This document shows positions 1 to 9,355 of a stretch of 19,453 bases of DNA, piece by piece. The notes beneath the pieces were generated by a model. That model made no database searches. It was not told the origin of the DNA and saw only the letters and a program-made list of their open reading frames with translations. This DNA comes from an uncultured Acidobacteriota bacterium (GTDB lineage: Bacteria; Acidobacteriota; JAAYUB01), in the NCBI GenBank assembly GCA_937925645.1, contig CALAMB010000471.1, positions 1 through 19,453 on the forward strand, read 5' to 3'. Each line of letters starts with the position of its first letter. Position 1 is the stretch's first letter. A program made the translations under genes and the position numbers.

Positions 1-365
1 AGAATCCGCTCCGTCAGCAGGAACGTCGAGGGATTGTACACGTTAAAGAAATTGGGGTAGGCGAATCGCCCGTCGTGGGCCAGAATCTGGTGGAGCATGG
101 TGGTGCCGCTGCGCGGGGCGCCCAGGATCAAAAGCAGCGGCTGGATCGGCGCTCGGTCGATCGATCGCTGGTACAGTACCCGCTCGGCGACTGCCGCGGT
201 CGAGTTGAACAGGCTGACGCCGGTGATCACCGCCGCCCGGGGCCAGTATCGCGCATCGACGGAGAAACGGTTTTCTCCGAGCAGACGCAGCCACTTGCCG
301 AAGGTGATCCCCCGCAGCAGGCCGGTGTTGAGTCGCCAACGCAGAATCCATTCGCCCAGGTGCAT
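1..365 (-). CDS. Sulfotransferase family protein, 5' part (truncated by window edge)
   Basis: The minus strand is open from about position 365 off the left edge. It translates to a protein with LLLILGAPRSGTTMLHQILA near residue 74, the P-loop-like 5'-phosphosulfate (PAPS) binding motif of sulfotransferases (PxSGTT). Members transfer sulfate from PAPS to sugars, lipids or peptides. The segment ahead of it (LGEWILRWRLNTGLL) fits an N-terminal helix. Only about 121 residues are visible; the 3'-phosphate motif and the C-terminus lie outside. The start is uncertain: ATG at 365 has no clear ribosome site, and the frame stays open upstream past GTG codons at 416 and 446 and into the start of the divergent glycosyltransferase. 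The gene is divergent from that cluster and may modify the same product; that link is inferred from position only. Confidence 0.75.
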   Translation of the reverse strand, partial: MHLGEWILRWRLNTGLLRGITFGKWLRLLGENRFSVDARYWPRAAVITGVSLFNSTAAVAERVLYQRSIDRAPIQPLLLILGAPRSGTTMLHQILAHDGRFAYPNFFNVYNPSTFLLTERI

Positions 366-536
366 GGTGTTTGAATGCTGACCCGATTGAAAATAGTCCG
401 ACTGGTGCTCTTTCACCAATCCGAATCCGGCCGCTGATTGTACCACTTCGACCAGTCGTCCGCTCACGAATAATGAGTCGGCCGGCTCGGCGGCCACTGT
501 TCCGTCCGGCCCCGGCAGGAGGTATAATGCCCTTCC

Positions 537-1544
537 GTGATGCGCCGGGCCATCCGGGCGCAGACTGATACCGGCGGCCAAAGAAACGGCTTGAACGAAC
601 CATTCATCACCGTGGTGCTGTGCACGTATGACCGTCCCCGCCGGCTGGCGGAATTCCTGGCTGGCATGGCCGGCCAGACCATGGACCGTTCCCGGTTCGA
701 GCTGGTGGTGGTGGATGATGGCAGTTCCCCGCCGGTCGCTCCGGTGGTCGAGCCGTTCCTGAGCCGGCTGCCCATCCGACTCTTCCGGCAGGCCAACGCG
801 GGCGTGGCCCGATCGCGCAACGCGGGAGCCGGCCAGGCCCGGGGACGCTTCCTCGCCTTCACCGACGACGACAACCAACTGCCGCCCGACTGGCTGGAGC
901 GGCTGGCCGCGCGCTGCCGCCGCGATCCGGACGCCCTGATCGGCGGACACACCGTCAATGCGAATGACAACGATCTCTACGCCCGGGCCAGCATGATGAT
1001 CCTGGACGTGGCCTACCGGTGGCACAACACCGATCCGTTCGCCCCCCGGTTTTTCCACGGCGGCAACATGACCGTAAGCCGTCAAGGATTTCTGGAACTG
1101 GGGGGCTTCGATCCCCGTTACGGCAAGGCCGGCGCCGAAGATCGCGGCTTCTGCGCCAGTTGGGCCGCCGCGGAACGCCCGTTGGTCTATGCGCCGGAGG
1201 TGACCGTCGTCCACGCCCATTATCATCTCAATCTGCGCGCGTTTTGGATCCAGCACCGGGGCTATGGCCGCGGCGCCCGGATCTACCACCAGCTGCACAC
1301 CGGCCGCTCGGCGCCGGTGCCGCTGCGCCGGCAGCTGGCCTTCTACGGGATGCTGCTGGCCGCCCCCTTCCGCCACGGCCAGCGGTTGGGGTGGCGCGCG
1401 CTGCCCGTCCTGGCGCTCCTGGTGATCTCGCGCCTCGCCAATTGCGCGGGTTTCTTCGCCGAAGCGCGGCGCGACTCGGACCTCCGCCCCGTCCCGCGGC
1501 CATCCGGCTCGCCTGATCAGTCGAATCCCGCAGGAGAGCGATGA
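537..1544 (+). CDS. Family 2 (GT-A fold) glycosyltransferase
   Basis: This looks like a complete GT2 enzyme, which would transfer a sugar from a nucleotide-sugar to an acceptor at the cytoplasmic face of the membrane. Visible motifs are the N-terminal nucleotide-binding start ITVVLCTYDRPRRLAEFL (about residues 24-41), VVVDDGSSPP (about 56-65), NAGVARSRNAG (about 89-99), the metal-binding FTDDDNQLP (about 107-115), GGNMTVSR with GGFDPRYGKAGAEDRGF (about 178-204), and a basic C-terminal tail. GTG at 537 or ATG at 540 is taken as the start. An AGGAGG at 517-522 lies 14-17 bases upstream, longer than usual, so TTG at 591, just before the conserved domain, is an alternative. The stop overlaps the next start as ATGA, so the gene is translationally coupled to the radical SAM gene. 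Acceptor and donor are unknown. Confidence 0.87.
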   Translation: MMRRAIRAQTDTGGQRNGLNEPFITVVLCTYDRPRRLAEFLAGMAGQTMDRSRFELVVVDDGSSPPVAPVVEPFLSRLPIRLFRQANAGVARSRNAGAGQARGRFLAFTDDDNQLPPDWLERLAARCRRDPDALIGGHTVNANDNDLYARASMMILDVAYRWHNTDPFAPRFFHGGNMTVSRQGFLELGGFDPRYGKAGAEDRGFCASWAAAERPLVYAPEVTVVHAHYHLNLRAFWIQHRGYGRGARIYHQLHTGRSAPVPLRRQLAFYGMLLAAPFRHGQRLGWRALPVLALLVISRLANCAGFFAEARRDSDLRPVPRPSGSPDQSNPAGER

Positions 1545-2695
1545 ACCTGATTGAGCGATTCCGGCTGTTCTTCGGCCTCCTGAGCGGCGGGCGGGCCTTC
1601 ATCGGTCCGCCCTACATCCACCTGGATGTCACCCGGCGTTGCAACCTGCACTGCCCGGGTTGCCGGTTCCACTCGCCCGACGGGGCCGGCTCCTGCTATC
1701 CCGGGGATCTCGCCGTCCGGGATATCTCCCTGGGGCTGGTGCGACAGGTGGCCGGAGAGGCCCGCCGGCTGGCCATCCGGGAGGTGATCCTGGCCGGCGA
1801 CGGGGAACCGCTGCTGCATCCCCAGCTGCCCGAAATCGTCACCATCCTCAAAGCGGCCGGCTGCGCCATCCGGCTGTACACCAACGGGACCTGCCTGGCG
1901 GAGGCGGACGATGCGGTCCTGTTCGAGCCCGGCGTCGACGATCTGATCGTCTCGCTCTGGGCCAGCAGCCCGGACGAATACGCGCGTTGCTATCCGTCCA
2001 ACCCCCGCGTCTTCGAGCAGGTGACCGCCGGCGTCCAGGCGGTGGCCGCCCGCAGGACGGCCCGCGGGGCCCGCACGCCGCGCCTCACCCTCTGCGGCCC
2101 CGTCACGCGGGACAACTTCCGCAACCTGGGGGAGCGGGTGCAACTGGCCCGCCGGCTGGGTGCCGACGCCGTGGAATTCACCGCCTACCGCCAGACAAGG
2201 CAAGAGCACGCCGTCCACGCGCTGGATCCCGAAGACATCCACGCCCTCGACAAGGAGTTGGACGGGATCCGCCGGCTGGCCGACCGGCTGGGCGTCGGCC
2301 ACAACATCCCCGACCTGCGGCGGCAGCACCGGCTCGGCCGGACCGACTGGAAGCTGCGCCCCTGCTACATCGGCTGGCTGCACCTCAACGTCCACGTCGA
2401 CGGCACCGTGACCGCCTGCGGCTGGTGCCCGGCGCCCGTGGGACACCTGGGCGCCGAAGGACTGGCCGCCATCTGGAACGGTCCGGCCCTGCGCGCGTTC
2501 CGTCGGTCGGCCCTGACACCGGGCGGATGGACGCGGTTATCGCCCCACTGCATGTGCGACTGGTGCTGTTTCACGAAGGACATCCACCGGGTGCACCGCG
2601 TCATCCGCTGGTTCCTGCCGCTGGCCCGACGTCGAACGGCCGCGCCGGCGAAATCCGCCGATCAATCTTCGTTTGCGGAGGTCGACCGCTCATGA
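1541..2695 (+). CDS. Radical SAM protein with SPASM-like C-terminal domain
   Basis: The protein is a radical S-adenosylmethionine enzyme of 384 residues. The cluster motif CNLHCPGC (Cys34, Cys38, Cys41; CX3CX2C) binds the 4Fe-4S cluster that cleaves SAM, and AGDGEPLLHP (about 85) matches the glycine-rich GGE-type SAM-contacting strand. The C-terminal third has further cysteines in a SPASM-like arrangement: RPCYIGW, then DGTVTACGWC, then PHCMCDWCCF. These would bind one or two auxiliary iron-sulfur clusters, typical of peptide- or sugar-modifying members. It overlaps both neighbours by ATGA, sitting exactly between two glycosyltransferases. This suggests it modifies a sugar, nucleotide-sugar or glycosylated precursor, but no precursor-peptide gene is visible. 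The substrate cannot be assigned. Confidence 0.88.
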   Translation: MNLIERFRLFFGLLSGGRAFIGPPYIHLDVTRRCNLHCPGCRFHSPDGAGSCYPGDLAVRDISLGLVRQVAGEARRLAIREVILAGDGEPLLHPQLPEIVTILKAAGCAIRLYTNGTCLAEADDAVLFEPGVDDLIVSLWASSPDEYARCYPSNPRVFEQVTAGVQAVAARRTARGARTPRLTLCGPVTRDNFRNLGERVQLARRLGADAVEFTAYRQTRQEHAVHALDPEDIHALDKELDGIRRLADRLGVGHNIPDLRRQHRLGRTDWKLRPCYIGWLHLNVHVDGTVTACGWCPAPVGHLGAEGLAAIWNGPALRAFRRSALTPGGWTRLSPHCMCDWCCFTKDIHRVHRVIRWFLPLARRRTAAPAKSADQSSFAEVDRS

Positions 2696-3630
2696 CGCTG
2701 TCCGCTCCGGCCATATCGGTGATTCTGGTCCCCGGCCCCAGGGTCGAGGAGGCGCAGCGCGTCCTTGACGCCCTGGCGGCGCAGAGCGCCGCCGACCGTC
2801 TGGAACTCGTCCTCGTGGAGGTCGTCCCTGCAGCCGCATCGCTTTCGCTCCCGGCCGTCGGCGGGATCATCCGTCTCCAGTCGGCCGAAACCCGGTCGTG
2901 GGGCCACGCCCGCGCCATGGGCGTGCGGGCGGCACAGGCGCCCATCGTGGCGTTTCTCGAGGATCACTGCTACCCGGCGCCCCGCTGGGCGGAGGCGTTG
3001 ATCGAGGCTCACCGAAATCCTTGGGACGCGGCGGGCTACGCCTTCACCTGCGCCAATCCGGACAACTGGTTCACCCGGTCCACCTTCCTCTACGAGTACG
3101 GTGCCTGGGCCGTTCCCCAGGCTGAAGGTCCGCGGCCGGCTCTGGCAAGCAATAACATCTCCTACCAGCGGGCTTTTCTGCTGGCACTCGGTGACGAATT
3201 GGACGACCTGCTGGAGGTGGACTTCATCCTGCACGAACGGTGCCGGGCCGGCGGCGGGATCACCATGGGCCTGGCTGGCGGCGCCCAGGTCGCCCACGAG
3301 AGCTTCCGCTCGGCGGCCAATCTTCTGCGGGGGGTGTACCGGTACGCGCGCCACCTGGCGGCGTTCCGCGCCCGGCTCCTGGGCTGGAGCCGCTCCCGGC
3401 GCGCGCTGGCGGGTTTGGCGGCATTCGCCGTCCTGCCGCTGCTGAAGCCGTACCGGCTGGGCCGCGCCGTGTTACGACAGCGGGCGCATCGCCGGGCGTT
3501 CCTGGTCGCCCTGCCGTTGCTGCTGGTGGCCAGCGCCGCTTCGGCGGCGGGCGAATCGCTGGGCTACCTGCTCGGCGATCCGCCGCGGGGCGCTCATTGG
3601 ACCCGACGGCAGTTTATCCCGAAGGACTAG
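2692..3630 (+). CDS. Glycosyltransferase-like protein with hydrophobic C-terminal segments
   Basis: This is a 312-residue relative of family 2 glycosyltransferases. It begins ISVILVPGPRVEEAQRVLDALAAQ, lacks the usual first-strand CTYNR motif, and has SWGHARAMGVRAAQAPIVAF followed by EDHCYPAPRW (about residues 84-92) where the metal-binding DxD normally lies. Later come NNISYQRAFLLAL and a likely catalytic-side segment LEVDFILHERC. The last 90 residues are basic and then strongly hydrophobic (LVALPLLLVASAASAAG), so it is probably membrane associated. The start is fixed by the ATGA overlap with the radical SAM stop. The atypical DxD (EDH) means donor use may be unusual. It is the last gene of the trio and converges with the cytochrome operon after a 32-base gap with no obvious terminator. 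Confidence 0.78.
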   Translation: MTLSAPAISVILVPGPRVEEAQRVLDALAAQSAADRLELVLVEVVPAAASLSLPAVGGIIRLQSAETRSWGHARAMGVRAAQAPIVAFLEDHCYPAPRWAEALIEAHRNPWDAAGYAFTCANPDNWFTRSTFLYEYGAWAVPQAEGPRPALASNNISYQRAFLLALGDELDDLLEVDFILHERCRAGGGITMGLAGGAQVAHESFRSAANLLRGVYRYARHLAAFRARLLGWSRSRRALAGLAAFAVLPLLKPYRLGRAVLRQRAHRRAFLVALPLLLVASAASAAGESLGYLLGDPPRGAHWTRRQFIPKD

Positions 3631-3662
3631 CGCCCCGGCACCCCGCCATGTTCCCCCATTTG

Positions 3663-4760
3663 TCAGGCCGGATGCGGCGCGGAGAAGAACCGCCGCAGCA
3701 TCCAGTACAGCACCGCCAGCCCGGCCACGAACGTCACCAGGAACATGGCGAACGGCCCCCATTGGGGCACGACGTTCAGAGCCGCCGGGTCGAACCGGCC
3801 CTCGAGGTAGACCAGCCGCAGGTAGTGGCGCGCCGCCACCATGCAGACCACGCCGAGGAACACGAGTCCCGACGCCGCCATCACCGGCACCAGCGGGCGC
3901 GCCGCGCGCCGGACCCGCCACGCCAGCACCCCCGCCACGACGTTGAGGACGATGGCGGTGACGAGCGCATGCAGCGCGGGCGATCCGAGGAACCGGCCCA
4001 GCACCTCCCGGTCGATGAGCGCCAGGTAGATCAGGCTCAGGACGGTCGCCTTGACCGCGGCCACCACGAACACCCGGCCGCCCAGCGCCAGCATGTCCGT
4101 GCGCCCTTTCAGCTTCGGATGGAAGACCGCGAACCACAGCACGATGATCCCGGCCACCGCTACGGCGCCGGTGATCGAGTGGCCCCAGCGGAAGATGGTC
4201 TCCGCCACGTGCGGATTGAGGCTGGCGCCCCCCGGCGACGCCTGGTAGAGTCCCGCCCACAGGGCCGGCTTCTCCGCCAGGTCCGAGATCATGGTGAACG
4301 TGTAGGAGATGTACACGAAACCCACCGCCGCCGCCACCAGCAGGCCGCGCCGGACGACGGCCGACAGATTCTTCTTGAGCGCCACGATGTAGAGCAGATA
4401 GTACACGGCCATCACCACCGGGATCTGAAGGAACCAGTTCCACCCCGAAACGATGGTGGCGGAGTAGAAAAACTCGCCGTACACAACCTGGGTGAACAGC
4501 AGCGGCGCCACGCCCAGAGTGATGGTGACGGCCATCGCCACCGGGAAGATTTTGATGGCGGTCTCCTCCAGGAGCCGAACGGCCGCGTGCCGGCGGGCCA
4601 GCAGCAGCACCAGCAGCAGGCCGAACAGCAGGTTCATCGCCACCAGGTGCAGAGTGAAGGTGAGCCAGTGCAGCGCGGTGAGCAGCCAGTAGGGCGCCGG
4701 CTGGACGAGGGCCGGACCGGCGGTGGCCAGTACCGGCGCGAACGATTGCAGGACGTTCAT
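3663..4760 (-). CDS. Membrane subunit related to cytochrome bd subunit I (CydA-prime type)
   Basis: This is a 365-residue polytopic membrane protein with about eight or nine hydrophobic segments. The N-terminus (LLTALHWLTFTLHLVAMNLLFG, His31 and His38) resembles the first helix of CydA, where His19 in E. coli ligates haem b595. A later helix, FRWGHSITGAVAVAGIIV (His194), resembles the E. coli CydA helix containing His186, a haem b558 ligand. It carries no CxxCH. Its start overlaps the stop of the larger subunit by four bases, so the two are coupled and surely form one complex. Known families with paired CydA-derived subunits instead of CydA plus CydB make a similar role likely: electron transfer from cytochrome c or quinol to oxygen or another acceptor. 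The role is inferred from these helices and the neighbour; a direct oxidase activity is not shown. Confidence 0.72.
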   Translation of the reverse strand: MNVLQSFAPVLATAGPALVQPAPYWLLTALHWLTFTLHLVAMNLLFGLLLVLLLARRHAAVRLLEETAIKIFPVAMAVTITLGVAPLLFTQVVYGEFFYSATIVSGWNWFLQIPVVMAVYYLLYIVALKKNLSAVVRRGLLVAAAVGFVYISYTFTMISDLAEKPALWAGLYQASPGGASLNPHVAETIFRWGHSITGAVAVAGIIVLWFAVFHPKLKGRTDMLALGGRVFVVAAVKATVLSLIYLALIDREVLGRFLGSPALHALVTAIVLNVVAGVLAWRVRRAARPLVPVMAASGLVFLGVVCMVAARHYLRLVYLEGRFDPAALNVVPQWGPFAMFLVTFVAGLAVLYWMLRRFFSAPHPA

Positions 4761-6250
4761 TTCGCACCTCCTGTCAGGTGGCGGGCCACCCGTTCCTTTT
4801 CCGCGTCGGGTCCCGTGAAGGGAGGCATGGAGTCGGACATGTCGCCGATGCCGGCGACGATGTCCGCCGCGTCCGCCGGCGTCAGGCCGGCGAAGGCGTC
4901 CGCCAGCGGACGGAAGTTGCCGGCGAGGGTGTGGCAGCCGCCGCAGCGCCGCCCGAAGGCGAGCGCGTCCTGCGCCGCGGCGCTCAGCCGGCCGCCGGCG
5001 ATGGGATCAGGCCCGGCCACGGACTTCAGGTAACGCCCCAGGGCTTCGACGTCGGCCGCGTTGCCCGGAAAGGGTGGCATTTTCTCACGGTAGAAGTGCA
5101 GCCGCGGGACGATGCCGGCGATGTACGCCTCGTCCAGCCCGGCCAGGTAATCGTGGAGCGGGTGATAGCCGTCGGCGGTGTGGCAGGAGCGGCAGCCGTG
5201 CAGGTACAGGTCGCGGCCCCGGTCTCCGGTGGAGAACGCCACGGGCAGAGGGTCGGCGGCCGGCAGCGCGGCCGCGTCGCGCGCCAGCAGATTGTTGCTG
5301 AAGAGAAATTCGTGGATGACGTACGGCTTGCGGACGGCCTCGCGGGCCCACTCGAAGCCGCCCATGGCGACCAGCGCCAGCGCCAGCATCACGCCGGCGG
5401 CGACGACGCCGGTTCGGCGGGGGATGAGCAGCAGGAGGACCAGGGCCGCCAGCGCCAGCACCCCGGCTGACACGAGCATCACCTGCACCGCCAGCGCCGG
5501 CACGCGCGCCGACACCAGCTGCTCGGCCGCTACCGGCGGCAGCGAGAGGAAATACCAGTAGCCCGACGGCACGCCCACCACCAGCGCGCCCAGCGTCAGG
5601 GCGCCGTTGAAGCGGAGCATCCGCGTCTTGAGTTCCGCGTTCTGTTCCCGGGCCGCCGTGAGCGAGGCGTACAGGCCGGCCAGGGCCAGGCAGATGCCGG
5701 TGCGGAAGACCATCCCCGGCAGGAAACCGGGGTTGAAGAACCCTTCCCAGAAGCTGCCCGAGGCCAGCCAGCCGCCGGGGGTCAGCATGAAGGTGAGGAT
5801 GCCGTTGATGATCACCAGCGACAGCCAGGCGGTGACGAAGTAGATCCAGCCGATGGCCAGGTGCAGTTTCGGCGACAGCCGCCGCCAGCCGTACAGGTAG
5901 AGCATGGCGGCGGTGATCTCCAGAAAGAACATCACCCACTCCGTGGCCCAGCCCCAGACGAAATGGTTGATCAGCCACTTGGTGCCCACCGGGTGGATCA
6001 GCCCGATGGTGACCCAGATGGCGACGCCGGTCACGGCGCCGAACACCAGGGTGAGCAGGACGAAGAACCGGGAGTATCGCTCCAGGTACGCCAGGTGGGC
6101 GTCGTCGTTCCGGCGCCGCGCCCAGATCTCGGCGAGCACCAGGTACAGTCCGCCGCCGATGGCGAAGTGGGACACGAACACGTGGACGATGGCGATCACG
6201 CCAATGAGCACGCCGTTGGCTACAAATGGCTCCCATACGGGGTAATTCAT
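4757..6250 (-). CDS. Cytochrome bd subunit I-like protein fused to two cytochrome c domains
   Basis: The protein has 497 residues. Its membrane part (about 1-312) resembles CydA: His23 in the first helix (the b595 ligand position), Glu104 and Glu111 in TEWVMFFLEITAAMLYLYGW (positions of E. coli Glu99 and Glu107), Met258 in VQVMLVSAGVLA (like the b558 ligand Met393), and EWAREAVRKPYVI, a degenerate form of the GRQPW signature. A long quinol-binding Q-loop is not evident. The C-terminus has two class I cytochrome c modules: GCRSCH (353-357) with Met391, and RCGGCH (436-440) with Met475, both in MPPF motifs. They would face the periplasm and receive or pass electrons. ATG at 6250 is preferred because GAGGTGA lies just upstream; GTG at 6256 is possible. 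It is first in a two-gene operon, divergent from the PerR-type regulator. Confidence 0.85.
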   Translation of the reverse strand: MNYPVWEPFVANGVLIGVIAIVHVFVSHFAIGGGLYLVLAEIWARRRNDDAHLAYLERYSRFFVLLTLVFGAVTGVAIWVTIGLIHPVGTKWLINHFVWGWATEWVMFFLEITAAMLYLYGWRRLSPKLHLAIGWIYFVTAWLSLVIINGILTFMLTPGGWLASGSFWEGFFNPGFLPGMVFRTGICLALAGLYASLTAAREQNAELKTRMLRFNGALTLGALVVGVPSGYWYFLSLPPVAAEQLVSARVPALAVQVMLVSAGVLALAALVLLLLIPRRTGVVAAGVMLALALVAMGGFEWAREAVRKPYVIHEFLFSNNLLARDAAALPAADPLPVAFSTGDRGRDLYLHGCRSCHTADGYHPLHDYLAGLDEAYIAGIVPRLHFYREKMPPFPGNAADVEALGRYLKSVAGPDPIAGGRLSAAAQDALAFGRRCGGCHTLAGNFRPLADAFAGLTPADAADIVAGIGDMSDSMPPFTGPDAEKERVARHLTGGAK

Positions 6251-6368
6251 GGTCACCTCGTCAAAACTCGAATAATGTATAACGTGGAAAGCAGATTAGC
6301 ACATTTTCCGGGGCAGCAGAGCCATAATTAACAAAACCGCAGTATTTATGACCGCCGGGGCGGTTCAT

Positions 6369-6431
6369 CTATTCAGTAATTATTATCTTTTAATAATTAT
6401 TATTGACATAGATTGCATCGACGGGTAGATT
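6369..6431 (+). promoter_or_regulatory. perR promoter with AT-rich Fur/PerR-like palindrome
   Basis: A perfect -35 box TTGACA (6403-6408) is followed after 17 bases by TAGATT (6426-6431, four of six -10 matches). Directly before the -35 is a perfect 12-base palindrome TAATAATTATTA (6391-6402), and a related AT-rich segment AATTATTAT lies at 6378-6386. The composition is strikingly AT-rich against a GC-rich genome and resembles the 7-1-7 AT-rich operators of Fur/PerR proteins, although it is not an exact consensus. The placement suggests autorepression, and the element lies between the divergent perR and cytochrome genes, so it could control both. Confidence 0.6.
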
Positions 6432-6437
6432 ATCGGT

Positions 6438-6896
6438 ATGCGTCAACGAGAATCAGCTGCCGTTATCCGCCAACGTTGCGAGCAGATGTTGGAAAAACTG
6501 AAGGCGCGGGGGTTCCGCATTACCCACCAGCGCCTGGCGGTGCTGGAGGTGCTCGCCGCCAGCGAAGGTCACCCGAGCGTCGAGGCGGTCTACGACCAGG
6601 TTCGCGCGCGCTATCCCACTGTCAGCCTGGCCACGATCTACAAGACCATCGGCGTCCTGAAGGAGCTTGGCGAGGTGCTGGAGCTGGGCTTCGCCGACCG
6701 GAGCAGTCATTACGACGGCCACCGGCCGTACCCGCACCCCCACCTGATCTGCACCCGGTGCGGCGCCATCACCGATCCGGACCTGAGCTGTCTGCACGAC
6801 CTGACCCGGGAAGTCACCGACGAAACCGGTTTTCGGATCCTGACTCACCGGTTGGACTTCTTCGGGGTCTGCCGGAATTGCCAGCGGCGCGGTTGA
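6438..6896 (+). CDS. perR: Fur-family peroxide-responsive regulator (PerR type)
   Basis: The 152-residue protein has the Fur winged-helix DNA-binding domain (ITHQRLAVLEVLAA and SLATIYKTIGVL) and a dimerisation domain. All five residues of the PerR regulatory metal site are present: His45 (in EGHPSVEAVY), Asp93 (SSHYD), His100 and His102 (PHPHLIC) and Asp113 (AITD). The aspartate at the last position, instead of the glutamate typical of Fur, favours a peroxide sensor using iron-catalysed histidine oxidation. The structural zinc site is Cys105/Cys108 and Cys145/Cys148. It sits directly upstream of katG, as furA does in mycobacteria. The predicted transcription start falls at about the ATG at 6438, so translation is either leaderless or begins at ATG 6486 (MLEKLKARG), which is nearer the usual family start. 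Confidence 0.9.
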   Translation: MRQRESAAVIRQRCEQMLEKLKARGFRITHQRLAVLEVLAASEGHPSVEAVYDQVRARYPTVSLATIYKTIGVLKELGEVLELGFADRSSHYDGHRPYPHPHLICTRCGAITDPDLSCLHDLTREVTDETGFRILTHRLDFFGVCRNCQRRG

Positions 6897-6975
6897 CCAA
6901 ACGGACGCGCCGGCGCGACCGGGCGGTACGTTCCGGCCGGGCTGGCGCCACGCGGGACCGAAATTCGATTTTTAA

Positions 6976-9189
<2,214 letters not shown>

Positions 9190-9243
9190 TCGCGATCGAA
9201 ATTTCCAAGAGGGCTGCTGCCAAGGTGGCGAAGCCCGTATGCC

Positions 9244-9286
9244 AAAAACAAGCGGGGCCTGGATTCCAGGCCCCGCTTGTTTTTTT
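9244..9286 (+). terminator. Bidirectional intrinsic terminator between katG and peroxiredoxin gene
   Basis: A perfect 19-base-pair inverted repeat (9244-9262 with 9266-9284) has a three-base loop ATT, a GC-rich core AGCGGGGCCTGG and flanking A and T runs. The T run at 9280-9286 terminates katG. The A run at 9244-9248 gives a U run on the other strand, so it also serves the convergent minus-strand gene. Confidence 0.92.
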
Positions 9287-9355
9287 CGTCCCGCCCGTGT
9301 CCGTCGACTTCAGGAATCCGGAACCGGACGGCCGTTTTTTCAGAATGCGGCGTTT

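Noticed and set aside
1639..2691. The 5' part of the long frame that contains the second glycosyltransferase
   Set aside because: It is a shadow over the radical SAM gene; the real start is the ATGA overlap at 2692.
3240..5033. A 597-codon plus-strand frame across the end of the glycosyltransferase and the cytochrome genes
   Set aside because: Its composition is dominated by His, Arg, Gln and Gly, with no domain, and it opposes two clear membrane proteins.
6257..6330. A promoter for the cytochrome operon
   Set aside because: TATACA-like sequence is present on the minus strand, but no acceptable -35 lies at the right distance.
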